From: Trichomonas vaginalis G3 | Lineage: Eukaryota > Parabasalia > Trichomonadida > Trichomonadidae | DNA: 64,000 nt | Assembly (NCBI RefSeq): GCF_026262505.1 | Contig: NC_067203.1 | Coordinates: forward strand, 11,470,001 to 11,534,000 | Direction of reading: 5' to 3' | Shown: in pieces, positions 38,707-48,096 of the stretch | How the letters are laid out: every line of letters starts with the position of its first letter | Numbering within the stretch: the first letter of the stretch is position 1 | Translations under genes and position numbers: made by a program | Notes under the pieces: generated by a model | Database searches by the model: none | What the model saw: the letters and a program-made list of their open reading frames with translations, nothing else | Told to the model about the DNA's origin: nothing

Positions 38707-39834
38707 CTAAAGCCCATAAAATGAATTAAGAACACATAAATTTTTATCATCTGCGACGTGACGAATGCATTTTAATTTACTCAAGAATGCATACCCTGAT
38801 ACATTAAATCTAATTCCTGTCTTATTTAATTTCACAACTTTGAAAAGGAATGTATGAATAGCTATAAAATGATGAGATGATGTTTTATGGGTTGCTTCCA
38901 TTTTTTCTGAAATAAATGAATAAATATAATGCTTATAAGTTTTCATATCTTTTATATTCTTAATAACGAATGGTATAGACCTTTCCACTTCGTCTTCCTT
39001 CGGTGCTGTTCTTTCATATGAAACATTATTGGTATCTTCAATAATGAAACCACAATCACATAAAATTTTATAGGTTCCAATTGTTTCTTTTGATATTTTA
39101 TCTAATAAATCAAAAACTTTATCAACACCTGTACATTTATTTAAATAATAATTTGTGTAAATATCATGGTCTTCTTTCTTAATCGTATTTGTTGCATATG
39201 TTACATTTTTCAGTGCTTTTTTGAATTTTTCAGAATCAAGAGGAGGTGAAAGTAGGATACAGGGGTATTCTTCATTATCAATAAATTGTAACTTATGTTT
39301 ACGAATAAATTTAGTACCTTCTTCTGAAAGTGTTTCGTCTATTTCACCATCTAATAAATTTTTAGTAGATTCCAAAAAGTAATTTTTATATCTTTCCTCA
39401 TGTGATTTTTGAACTGCTGATTCTGAAGCTGGGATATTCATTAAACCCTCTACTTCATTCTCAGCATTTCTCAATTCACTAATTTTTTCATCTATTTCAT
39501 CTCTTATTTTTTCCAGTCTTTCAATTTCATCATATTCATCATCTTTAATCCGTTCTTCATAATATTCAGGGAAAACATCAGGTTCTTTAGGTTTTTCTTC
39601 TTTAGATGTGGGATATAAGAAATTTATAACATCATTTTTATTCATTTTTCCATCATAATCAAACTCATTTAAAAACTCCGCGAATTTTTGACAATTTCTT
39701 AAATAATATTTACTAACTTCATAACCTGCCTCCTCTAATATATCCTTTATTTCCTCATTTGTGAATCCCAATTTTTTAACGTTGTTAGTTTTGACGCTCA
39801 TTTTCTTACGAAATAAAAAAAATAAATTATTCAA
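38707..39834 (-). CDS. 375-residue coiled-coil protein, unknown
   Basis: The N-terminal part resembles a short helical domain (LGFTNEEIKDILEEAGYEVS), followed by a long coiled coil (DDEYDEIERLEKIRDEIDEK). The first in-frame ATG at 39834 precedes the stronger start MSVKTNNVKKLGFTNEEI near 39801, which has TTTTTTTATTTCGTAAGAAA directly upstream, so that one is preferred. The gene is next to the right terminal repeat. Candidates are a terminal protein or a regulator; nothing proves either. Confidence 0.55.
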   Translation of the reverse strand: MNNLFFLFRKKMSVKTNNVKKLGFTNEEIKDILEEAGYEVSKYYLRNCQKFAEFLNEFDYDGKMNKNDVINFLYPTSKEEKPKEPDVFPEYYEERIKDDEYDEIERLEKIRDEIDEKISELRNAENEVEGLMNIPASESAVQKSHEERYKNYFLESTKNLLDGEIDETLSEEGTKFIRKHKLQFIDNEEYPCILLSPPLDSEKFKKALKNVTYATNTIKKEDHDIYTNYYLNKCTGVDKVFDLLDKISKETIGTYKILCDCGFIIEDTNNVSYERTAPKEDEVERSIPFVIKNIKDMKTYKHYIYSFISEKMEATHKTSSHHFIAIHTFLFKVVKLNKTGIRFNVSGYAFLSKLKCIRHVADDKNLCVLNSFYGL

Positions 39835-39850
39835 AAACGTGAGACATGAA

Positions 39851-40215
39851 TTTTTAAAGTTTATGAGGTCTTTGATTATGACTTCATTGATTTCATTCAG
39901 GATTTAAACAATGTTTAATTAATCGCGGAATATCTGACATCATCTATATATAGCTTCTTTTATAAAAGATAAAAAAATAAATTATTTTAACACTAATGTT
40001 AATTTTTTAATGCGTTTATGTTTGGGCTGAGTGTAAATGTCTTACATTTTTGTATCATTTTTAAATCTTGATTTATTCAAAAACGTAAGAATAAAAACCG
40101 TAAGAATCATACATTTTTTACTTCATATGTTAAAAAAATGATACAAAATCGTTCAATATTGTATGAATTCTTACGTTTACAAAAAATGTCACATAACCCA
40201 TCCTATCCTACTACT
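39851..40215 (-). repeat. Right terminal inverted repeat of Maverick B
   Basis: The outer 30 bp and the inner half pair with the left repeat. It contains an extra block of about 150 bp (roughly 40015-40180) with nested inverted repeats: TTTTGTATCATTTTTAA with its complement near 40131-40147, and AAACGTAAGAAT near 40081 with its complement near 40167-40178. Confidence 0.85.
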
Positions 40216-40221
40216 CCCATT
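40216..40221. repeat. Target-site duplication CCCATT, right copy
   Basis: Identical to 20125-20130. Confidence 0.95.
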
Positions 40222-40292
40222 CCACAGAAATCGAATCTTGAGCCAAGTCCTATAAATTCATATATGCTCACAATACTCATAAGCAAATGCAT
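40222..40292 (-). pseudogene. RhoGAP gene, 5' part beyond the Maverick
   Basis: Read on the minus strand, the codons next to the insertion give RTWLKIRFLW, which runs in frame into the PH-like NGEIEIASELYV on the far side of the element when one target copy is removed. The likely start (MSIVSIYE, ATG at 40278-40280, or an ATG at 40290-40292) lies in a frame two bases off, so the host gene shows decay here too. Confidence 0.6.
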
Positions 40293-40322
40293 AGAAAAGA
40301 TTATTAAAAACAATTTGAAATT

Positions 40323-41159
40323 TTAATCTAATGCAAAAATATCTTCACTATCAGAATTTGACTTCTTTTCATCTTCACCACCTACTTGTTCGTATTCTTG
40401 TTCTATTTCTTCATGAATTATTGGCTCATTTGGAATTTCTTGGATTAATGGTTGTTCTTTTACGAATTTTTTTTCTGCTTTCTCTTCGGACATGACGAAA
40501 TCATCACTGGAATCTTTATCTTCCTCTTCAGCCTTTTCCTGTTCAATCTTTATCTTTTCTAATTCACCTTTTCCGAGATTTTCTTCTCCTTCATGATCTT
40601 CTGGAAGTTCATCCTGCTGAATCTCCTAGAAGATATACTTTCTCTGGTGCGTTTTTCTCCAAAACATGTAAATATAAGTTTTTGATGAATGAAAACAGCT
40701 TCGTATATGTCCACCTTGGTGCAAGATCGTAATCTGGAATGATAAATGTTGCATTTGTACGACTAATAATAGCTCCAACCATAAACCACTGGAAGCTAAT
40801 CATATTTTGAACGTAAGCACATCCATGAACGTAAAATACTACTTTATCAGTAGCACCTGTCTTTGGTTGTAATATCCAATAATGTCTGTCTTCGAACTTT
40901 GTGTAATTAATGTTTAATTTTCGAACCATATAAAATGGAACTCTTTCTGGAGTATCATCAAATACTCCCTTCTTGATTATACCATCGAGTTCGGGTTTGA
41001 AATTTAATGCATAGATGCAAAATTGTACAAATTTAGATAAAATACTTTCGTTTGGATCTAAATTATGGATTGTGAATCCTGGTTTAACAACACAACGTAT
41101 GCTAAGAACAATGAGAGAATAGTAATAATGGATAGGAAGATAATCAAGAGTTTTCTCAT
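40323..41159 (-). pseudogene. Alpha/beta-hydrolase (hormone-sensitive-lipase-like) pseudogene
   Basis: The start MRKLLIIFLSIITILSLFLA is a signal-anchor segment. After a one-frame shift comes a hydrolase core with YVHGCAYVQNMISFQW (oxyanion HG motif) and KVYLLGDSAG, the nucleophile elbow of hormone-sensitive-lipase-type esterases. Directly after GDSAG the frame changes and an acidic tail follows (ELPEDHEGEENLGKGELEK to SDSEDIFALD, stop at 40323-40325). The remaining catalytic Asp and His are absent, so the back of the enzyme is missing. It is probably a decayed gene with an internal deletion that joined the nucleophile region to the tail. Confidence 0.65.
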
Positions 41160-41472
41160 AAATTTATGTAAACTATTCAAAGATCCGATCACACAATTTT
41201 ATTAGACTTGGAGTAATATTACTCCAAGTGTATTTTTCGATTCATTTCACAAAAAAATTATCGAAATCCTCGTAATTTACCCGGCCATTTCAAAACGAGC
41301 ATCTTTCAATGAATTCAAGATGTACATCATACTTCCATATTGTCTCAAAGCTATACTTGAAGTATTTTGTTTCAATTTCGTTGCTTTTATTATCTAAATT
41401 TAATTTGAACTCTCAAAAAGACATAATTTTAAAAATAAAGATCATTTTTACTTAAAAATGAGCATTAAAGAA
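41160..41472. other. Intergenic stretch with a 24-bp perfect palindrome
   Basis: Positions 41206-41229 read ACTTGGAGTAAT followed by its exact reverse complement, about 47 bp before the hydrolase pseudogene start. The rest is AT-rich without genes. Confidence 0.7.
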
Positions 41473-44265
41473 TTATATTCTGTGGGAATCACGAACGAGT
41501 TGCATTACGTGGTTGTTGAGCTTATCGTTAGCGATGATTTCTTCGAGTTTGTATGGATAGCGATAGCGCCACTTGTGGTTTGGATCGGCTGGAATGTTGA
41601 TTCTTTCAGCTTCAGCGGATTGAAGTCTTAACTCTGGGAAGATTGATGTGATATCCTGGAGAAGGAAGATAGCCCACATGGAGTTGGACCAAATGTTCTG
41701 CTTGAGGATATCTTCTTGGACTTCTGGAGAAAGTGTCTCTGGGCAAGCATCATGTCTGAGGAGGACGTTGTACCAGAAGTTTTCTCTTGTTGCCTTTGTC
41801 TCCTCCCACCATCCGCGGAGGGATGATGTATCGTGTGTTGATGGGCATGCAACGGAGAGATAGCCGAACTTGTGGAAGTCATCGAAAGCTTCTTCTGGAA
41901 TCTTTGACATTCTCTGGACGTGAAGAGAAAGGATGGCTGATTCATCAATAGCTCTGATAATACCGGTTGTGATTTGACCAAGGTCTTCGCCGCAGATGAG
42001 CATCTTTGTAGCGTTCTTGAGGACGTTGAGCTTTGGCTGAGCCTTCTGAACCCAAAGGTTTGTCATTCTCTCGTAGAAGAATTTGTGAGCTTCTTCCTTG
42101 ACGCGCTGCTTGAGGCCTTCATCGAGTTCGTTCCATGATGAGGAAACGTAGACAACTGGACCCTCCTTTGTTGGTTCTACGTGATCCTTGAGAACTTCTG
42201 TTCTCATGTGGAAGAATCCCTTTCTTTCTGGATCTTCGATAAGGATGACGTTGCCAATGAGCTGGAAGAGGCAGCATCTGTAGTGTTCACGCTTCTCTTC
42301 AGAGAGTGTCTTGTCGTTGTCAAGAGCTTGAGCAACTTTCTTCTCGTTATCGAACTCTGGCTTGAATTCGTAGTAATCATCTTGAGCGTTCCATCCCTTG
42401 CTGTTGAAATACTTGTGAGAAACGTATTCAGCATCTTCATGGAACTTTTCGCAGAGGATGTGCCATCTGACGTATGGCTTTGTGAGCCTCTCGATATCCC
42501 AAAGGCCCATTCCGTTGAGTTCGTCGTGTGAGAATGGAACAGATGGGAAGAAGTGTCCGAGAAGGCCTCTGACGCATGTTTCACGTGGAACTTCCCAAAT
42601 TCTGAAGAATCCGAGGATATGGTCAACTCTAAGCTGGTGATAGAGTTCAGCCATTCTTGTGAGTCTTGAGCGCCACCATGAGAAACCATCCTTCTCCATG
42701 GCTTCCCAATCGTATGTTGGGAATCCCCAGTTCTGGCCATCAGAAGAGAAGTCATCTGGAGGAGCACCAGCGCACATATGGAGTCTGAAGAGTTGTGGGA
42801 ATGCCCAGCATTCAACAGAGTTGATGTTGACACCAATTGGAAGATCACCCTTGAGAGCGACGTGGTTCTTTGTAGCGTAGTCATATGACTCCTTGAACTG
42901 CTTGTCGGCGACGTATTGAATCCAGTAGATTTCGAGTAAGTCATTCTTCTTCTGCTTGCAGACTTGTTCAAGCTCTTCTGGTGTGATTGTTGAGTACTTT
43001 GGCCATTTGCGGAATTCTGTTGTCTTGTACTCATCTCTGAGAAGGCAGAAGAGAGCGTATGGCTTGAGCCATGATCCGTTCTTCTTGAGGAATGTAGCAA
43101 GGCCGTTTGTAACGAAGCTGTCCTTCTCAAGCTTGAAGATTTCCTTGAGATACTTCATCTTGAATGCAAAGACTTCTGGGTATTCAACTTGTTCGAACTT
43201 CTCGAACTTTTCCTTTGCTTCAAGGATTTCCTTCTTCATAGCTGCTGGAAGCTTGTTTGTGATAGCGAGGAGATCGATGTAAACTGGATGAAGAGCGAAG
43301 CAGGAAACTTGGCGATATGGGTATGAATCGCACCATTCTCCCTTCTCTGTTGTATCGTTAATTGGAAGTAATTGGATGAGAGAAGCACCCATCTTGTTGC
43401 AGGCATCAACACACTTCTTAAGATCTGTGTATGAGCCAATGCCTTGTGATTCATTTGTTCTGAGAGAGAAAAGTGGAACATAAATGCCCATTCCCTTGAA
43501 GAGGTTCTTGTTAGGGCAGATGAACCAATCCTGAACGTAGTTGATTAAGACTCCATTGACAGCAACTGGAGCTGGGCAAACTCTGTTTGCGCAATCTTCC
43601 CAAATAAATGTATGATCATTTGTGTTTTCGATGACGTACTTGTATTCGAATGGGAATGATGTCTTTGCAAATCCTTTGTTTCCTGTCCAAATTGGGAAAC
43701 TTCCATCAACTAAAGCTAATGAGTTCTTTGGATCCCAATTACCAAGTTCTGGAACATTACCAACGATTCTAACAATTTGATTTGGTCTAACATATGGGCA
43801 GTTTGTAGCAAAGTATGTTTGAATTAATTTTCCATTTTGCTTGATAGCAATTGGTTCGCTCTTTGTTGGGTTTTCTCTTGAGTTAATGGCTCCAACGAAT
43901 GTTGCGCGGCTGAAAGCGTCGAGAACGTTATCTCTCCAGTGGAAATTATCTTCAATGTTGATAACGCATTGATCATTGAGAGCGCCAAGAACAAGTCTGT
44001 GATTCTGTTCTGGTTCCCATTGTTGGTAGTCACCACTAATGATAACATACTTGTATTCAATGAAACGATATCCTTGAGACTTTGGTAATTCGACATTGAC
44101 GAACCAATAATCTAAATTGTGTTCGAATTCCATCTTAATTGCTTTCTTAGCATCCCAATTTCCAAGTTCTGGGATATTTCCAGAAATGAAGACTTCCTGG
44201 CCGAATGCAGTAGATACTCTCACATGGAAGTGAGCAATGATTCCATTGGCTGATGTGGAGATCAT
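41473..44265 (-). CDS. 4-alpha-glucanotransferase (DPE2-like, CBM20-CBM20-GH77)
   Basis: The 930-residue protein has two starch-binding CBM20 modules (about 8-100 and 145-250; each has a PELGNWD block) and a GH77 domain from about 262 to the end. Catalytic sites are visible: LRVDHILGFFRIW with the nucleophile Asp near 548, ICGEDLGQI with the acid/base Glu near 760, and CPSTHDTSSLRGWW with the third Asp near 812. Enzymes of this build transfer glucan chains between maltose-type sugars and glycogen in the cytosol, in glycogen turnover. There is no signal peptide. Base composition is richer in GC than in the neighbours, as in highly expressed genes. An initiator-like TCATTTTTCA lies about 20 bp upstream of the ATG. 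Confidence 0.93.
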   Translation of the reverse strand: MISTSANGIIAHFHVRVSTAFGQEVFISGNIPELGNWDAKKAIKMEFEHNLDYWFVNVELPKSQGYRFIEYKYVIISGDYQQWEPEQNHRLVLGALNDQCVINIEDNFHWRDNVLDAFSRATFVGAINSRENPTKSEPIAIKQNGKLIQTYFATNCPYVRPNQIVRIVGNVPELGNWDPKNSLALVDGSFPIWTGNKGFAKTSFPFEYKYVIENTNDHTFIWEDCANRVCPAPVAVNGVLINYVQDWFICPNKNLFKGMGIYVPLFSLRTNESQGIGSYTDLKKCVDACNKMGASLIQLLPINDTTEKGEWCDSYPYRQVSCFALHPVYIDLLAITNKLPAAMKKEILEAKEKFEKFEQVEYPEVFAFKMKYLKEIFKLEKDSFVTNGLATFLKKNGSWLKPYALFCLLRDEYKTTEFRKWPKYSTITPEELEQVCKQKKNDLLEIYWIQYVADKQFKESYDYATKNHVALKGDLPIGVNINSVECWAFPQLFRLHMCAGAPPDDFSSDGQNWGFPTYDWEAMEKDGFSWWRSRLTRMAELYHQLRVDHILGFFRIWEVPRETCVRGLLGHFFPSVPFSHDELNGMGLWDIERLTKPYVRWHILCEKFHEDAEYVSHKYFNSKGWNAQDDYYEFKPEFDNEKKVAQALDNDKTLSEEKREHYRCCLFQLIGNVILIEDPERKGFFHMRTEVLKDHVEPTKEGPVVYVSSSWNELDEGLKQRVKEEAHKFFYERMTNLWVQKAQPKLNVLKNATKMLICGEDLGQITTGIIRAIDESAILSLHVQRMSKIPEEAFDDFHKFGYLSVACPSTHDTSSLRGWWEETKATRENFWYNVLLRHDACPETLSPEVQEDILKQNIWSNSMWAIFLLQDITSIFPELRLQSAEAERINIPADPNHKWRYRYPYKLEEIIANDKLNNHVMQLVRDSHRI

Positions 44266-44281
44266 CTATTTGGTTGTTTTT

Positions 44282-44295
44282 GTTGAAAAATGAAG
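44282..44295 (-). promoter_or_regulatory. Initiator-like element of the glucanotransferase
   Basis: The minus strand reads TTCATTTTTCAACA, close to the Trichomonas vaginalis initiator consensus TCAYTWYTCATTA, and lies about 20 bp before the start codon, the distance usual in that organism. Confidence 0.6.
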
Positions 44296-45122
44296 TGAAT
44301 CATTGAGAACTTCAGAAAATATTTTATTTCAGAATTGGATAAATCAATGATTCTTTGCATATGCAATCTTCATCTTTAGAGGGACCATTTTCCTGACTTT
44401 TTTGTTTTCAGAAGATTATAGGCTTGGTTAGAATTGAAAAAATTGTGACAATCGTTTACGAACGCGCAAAAAGAAAATCCTAAATTGATTGCAAAGCATA
44501 GATTAGTATTTTAATATCCGTCATAATCTACCGAATTTTCCATAAATTCAATTCTTCACAATTTCAATCTTCACTCAAAACTCATTATTTATGCCCGATC
44601 GAGCCATACTGAGGGCAAATATAATTATTATTCATTTTATTGTAGCTTCCTACTTTAAAACAATTACAATAATTTTTACAAAATAATTCTGATCGGGTAA
44701 AAATCAATGCCGGTCAAGCCAAACTTTGAGAATATATTTCATATACGAAGGAGATCCATATTCGTTAATATTGGATTTTTGATCAAATCCTTATTCACTA
44801 TTATTTGATTTTTGACTATATCCATATACAAACCACTAATATGGCCAGAATTTTAAAAGTTATTATTAATTGCTGGCGCAATTGCAATTGGTTTTACTAT
44901 CAATAAAATTTCTTAAAAAATAGAGCTGTGATAATGCATTGAACCATAGCAGTGTTGACAATTAATTCCATATGCGCTACATCTTGATAGAACTAAGACT
45001 ATGTTTTAATGATATTACCCAAACTTCATGGAATTTCAATCAACAATAAACTTGTATCCAAAACATATGTATTTTATTACTTTATTTCTACTCATTCCGC
45101 TTCGACCAAATAATACATATCG
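44296..45122. other. Divergent intergenic region
   Basis: AT-rich spacer between the glucanotransferase and ankyrin genes, which are transcribed away from each other. I see no gene or RNA in it. Confidence 0.6.
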
Positions 45123-45135
45123 TCACTTTACATTA
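45123..45135 (+). promoter_or_regulatory. Initiator-like element of the ankyrin gene
   Basis: TCACTTTACATTA differs at one base from the published Trichomonas vaginalis extended initiator TCAYTWYTCATTA. It lies 56 bp before the chosen start at 45191, somewhat far for that organism. Confidence 0.55.
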
Positions 45136-45190
45136 GTTCAAAGTGGTAAAATTCGGTCAATTCAAATTTTCCATTTTTCTTGGGATTCCT

Positions 45191-46504
45191 ATGAGCGTTG
45201 ATTATTTAAAAGAACATGATGGTTTCATAACAACCATAGAGAGAATCTTTCACTTAAAATCAAATGAATCTATATGCTTGAATTACATCGTGTTATCACA
45301 TAACAATCAATTCCTTGATTATCTTATTAATCATGATATCGTAAAGCCAAACGAGTTTGATTTTGAAGCAATCTTAAATGCACAAAACTTAAAAGCAATC
45401 TTTATTATGTTCGAGAAAGATAAGAATTCAATAATACCATACTATGCTGCTTTCTCACAAACAATGGATATTCTAAAGAACGAAAAAATGGATTTAACAA
45501 TTAGATCCCCAAGCAACAAAACTCTTTTGCATTATGCAACTTGTTATAACAATGTAGATATGTGTAAATTTTTATTAGACAATTTAGAGACATATCATAT
45601 TGATATTGATGCTGGAGATAATATGAGTCAAACACCTCTTCATATTGCAGTTAATTTTAATAATATAGAAATAACAATGCTTCTTATTTCGTATGGTGCA
45701 AATATCAAGGCTGAAAGTTTTGGCGAATGGACTGTTCTTCATTGGGCAGCGGGATGTAATTGCAGTAGAGAATTAACAGAATACCTTATCTTGCATGGTG
45801 CTGATATTAATGCAAAAGATATTTTAGGGAGAACAGCTCTTCATTATGCAGCAAAAATTAACAATAAAGATGTTGTTGAAAGTCTTGTGATGCATGGCGC
45901 TGATATCAATGCAAAAGATGAAAAGGGATACACAGCTCTTCATCACGCAGCAAGAGATAATTGCAAAAAAATAGCGAAAATTCTAATTATGAATGGAGCT
46001 AAAGTAAATGTAACAGATATTAATTGTGAAAATCCTATTCATTGTGATGAAAAATTAACTGATTTTCTGATTTCTCTTGGAGCTAATATAAATGCAAAAG
46101 ATAATCAAGGGAAAACACCTCTTTTTTATTCAGTAGCAAGAAAGAGTAGACAAACAGTAGAGACGCAAATTTTGCATGGTGTTGATATCAATGCAAAGGA
46201 TAATGATGGAAGAACAGCCCTTTATGAAACAGTTATTAATAACAACGAAGAAATGGCAAAAGTCCTTGTAACTCATGGAATAAAAATCAATTCAAAAGAC
46301 AATGAAGGGAAAACTGCCCTTCATCACGCCGCAATTATGGGTTTCATGGAAATTGCAGAGTTCCTTATTTTGAATGGGGCTGATATAAATCCAAAAGATA
46401 AAAATGGACAAACTCCCATTGATGCTGCATTAGATGCAGGAAATAAAGAAATGGCAAACTTTCTTAGTTCAAAATCAAAGTGTCCTTTAATGTATTTATT
46501 GTAA
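45191..46504 (+). CDS. Ankyrin-repeat protein
   Basis: About 437 residues from the first in-frame ATG (MSVDYLKEHDGFITTIER). The N-terminal 90 residues are the helical domain that precedes ankyrins in the very large Trichomonas family. From about residue 95 there are roughly ten ankyrin repeats with cores such as GRTALHYAAKINNKDVVESL and SLVMHGADINAKDEKG. No transmembrane segment or enzyme domain follows. Ankyrin proteins bind other proteins; the partner is unknown. The gene belongs to a family with hundreds of members in Trichomonas. Confidence 0.9.
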   Translation: MSVDYLKEHDGFITTIERIFHLKSNESICLNYIVLSHNNQFLDYLINHDIVKPNEFDFEAILNAQNLKAIFIMFEKDKNSIIPYYAAFSQTMDILKNEKMDLTIRSPSNKTLLHYATCYNNVDMCKFLLDNLETYHIDIDAGDNMSQTPLHIAVNFNNIEITMLLISYGANIKAESFGEWTVLHWAAGCNCSRELTEYLILHGADINAKDILGRTALHYAAKINNKDVVESLVMHGADINAKDEKGYTALHHAARDNCKKIAKILIMNGAKVNVTDINCENPIHCDEKLTDFLISLGANINAKDNQGKTPLFYSVARKSRQTVETQILHGVDINAKDNDGRTALYETVINNNEEMAKVLVTHGIKINSKDNEGKTALHHAAIMGFMEIAEFLILNGADINPKDKNGQTPIDAALDAGNKEMANFLSSKSKCPLMYLL

Positions 46505-46631
46505 TTTTTATTGAAAAAAACAATTATACATCTTTTCTTTCCTTTTTATCAAATTTACAAGCAGTTTTGTTTTTTCCACCTTCTATTTCTATTTGTTTTT
46601 AAGAAACACCTACCCTAACAGTAATTCCAGT

Positions 46632-46889
46632 ATGTCTAACATTATGTTCCTTCGCAGTAAACGTTTACGAATCAAAACTCTTCGAGATTTCGTTTTTATT
46701 GAAAAAAGTTCTTTTGATGGCATTTTAAGATTTGGATCTTCAGATTTTCATTTAGGTTATGTTTTGGATAATGGAAAATATTCGATTGAGTTAATTAAAT
46801 TATCATCAAATGGAACCAAGCAACAACTACAATTATTAATCGAATTAACTTATGATAAATTAAATGAATATATATGGTATTGCAAATAA
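46632..46889 (+). CDS. Small protein of unknown function, 85 residues
   Basis: The start at 46632 (MSNIMFLRSKRLRIKTLRDF) is the first ATG. The body is beta-rich (FIEKSSFDGILRFGSSDFHL) and ends in YDKLNEYIWYCK. It could be a ubiquitin-like or signalling fragment, but I cannot place it. It lies 130 bp after the ankyrin gene and converges on the PX gene. Confidence 0.5.
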   Translation: MSNIMFLRSKRLRIKTLRDFVFIEKSSFDGILRFGSSDFHLGYVLDNGKYSIELIKLSSNGTKQQLQLLIELTYDKLNEYIWYCK

Positions 46890-46963
46890 AAAATGTTTCA
46901 ATTAAAAGAAATACAAACAATTTATAAAAAACATACAAACAAACAATATATATTCAATGCATC

Positions 46964-47374
46964 TTATTTGGCATTGACTGATATGTTGAATGCCTTTCTG
47001 AATTCATCGCTATCTAAGATGCAAGGTATTAATGAAAGTGATGAGAGATAAGAATCAAGATCTTCGTATCTTTTCTGTAAGAAATCAATGCTTGTGTTGA
47101 AGAGATACTTCTTTGGTGGGAAAGCTGGGAATTCAATGTTGTTTGGAAATTGTTCATGCAGCTTTCTGTTTAATTTTTCTAATTGAGAATATCTCATGGT
47201 TAAGTTGTGAACAAGGACTTTGTTTTCAACTAAGACACCAACTTGGATCATGTAGTAAGCAACATTTGTTTTCTTATCAATGAAGAAGTACTCAATGTGG
47301 ATGTAAAATGGTTGCTCCGAAGCAGATTGGAATAACTGACTCTGCTTTGTCTGGCTGAGTGATGGGATGGACAT
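46964..47374 (-). CDS. PX-domain protein
   Basis: The 136 residues make up a single phox-homology domain: FYIHIEYFFIDKKTNVAYYM, then MRYSQLEKLNRKLHEQFP, FPAFPPKKYLFNTS (Pro-rich loop) and a helical end with QKRYEDLDSYLSSL. PX domains bind phosphoinositides, usually PI3P on endosomes, and target proteins to membranes. With no other domain it resembles small sorting-nexin proteins. An 18-bp palindrome (47411-47428, AAGACACCATGGTGTCTT) lies about 37 bp before the start. Confidence 0.85.
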   Translation of the reverse strand: MSIPSLSQTKQSQLFQSASEQPFYIHIEYFFIDKKTNVAYYMIQVGVLVENKVLVHNLTMRYSQLEKLNRKLHEQFPNNIEFPAFPPKKYLFNTSIDFLQKRYEDLDSYLSSLSLIPCILDSDEFRKAFNISVNAK

Positions 47375-47410
47375 GTAGGGTTGTTAAAAATATCAAAAAT
47401 TAGCGTTTTG

Positions 47411-47428
47411 AAGACACCATGGTGTCTT
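47411..47428. repeat. 18-bp perfect palindrome AAGACACCATGGTGTCTT
   Basis: It lies 37 bp upstream of the PX gene. The half-site AAGACACC or GGTGTCTT recurs near 49274 and 49519, so it may be a protein-binding site. Confidence 0.5.
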
Positions 47429-48096
47429 ATAATTTTCCCTTCCTTATTGGCGTGTAGAAATAAATGCGCCAATAGATTGAAGAAGAAGAATTGTTTTTCT
47501 CTTAATGAACTTTAATCCTTTTGATATAAGAATATTAAAAACATTAATATAATTTCGATTTCGGAAATTAAATTTCCAAATTTTTTGTCGATTTCGGAAA
47601 TAACAGGATCCCGCATCCAACACGCAACAACAAAAACAAAACACACTTTTTGGTTCTTTCATCGTTTTAATCGTAATTTATGTAATACATGATTTGGATA
47701 AATTTTACAAAAATAGAACCTATATTATATTCTTTTCAAAGATTCTTGCAAATCATCAAAAATAATTGTATTTTAAAAAACAATCAAATTATTCTTTCAT
47801 TATTTTAAACTTAAATTAGTTTTTATGATTGACTAAAGCAATCATATTTATTCATCATTAAATAAACAAAAAAATAATATTTGAGAGTTATTTCAAAAAA
47901 AACGCATTGAATTTATTAATTTGTCTCAATTTCAGTATTATAAATTTTTATAATTTCAATATTTTGAAATACACTTTTTAATATTTCAATATTTATGATA
48001 TTTCAATGTTTTAAGTGGTCTCAAATTGAGCTTCTCAAATATAAGTTGGCCTATTCAAATAATAAAATTAAATAATATTTAAATAATAAATAAAAG
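47429..48096. other. AT-rich intergenic stretch
   Basis: No convincing gene. It contains runs of A and T and short direct repeats of ATTTCAATATTT near 47960-48010. Confidence 0.6.

Larger units (their letters stand above)
20131..40215. mobile_element. Maverick/Polinton element B, complete from end to end, genes partly broken
   Basis: The element is 20,085 bp long, with long terminal inverted repeats that begin AGTAGTAGGATAGGA and a 6-bp target duplication (CCCATT). Gene order, left to right, is small coiled coil, two amphipathic proteins, major capsid, packaging ATPase, unknowns, tail fibre, KilA-N, primase-helicase, integrase, unknown, protein-primed DNA polymerase and coiled coil. The polymerase and primase-helicase frames look whole, while capsid, ATPase, fibre and integrase genes are broken, with roughly ten or more breaks in total. 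The terminal repeats still match closely apart from an extra block in the right one. I judge it moderately young but inactive. Confidence 0.92.

Noticed and set aside
42204-43130. 308-residue minus-strand frame inside the glucanotransferase
   Set aside because: Overlapping out-of-frame shadow of a gene with clear GH77 catalytic motifs; its composition (Ser/Thr/Arg-rich) is typical of a shifted frame.
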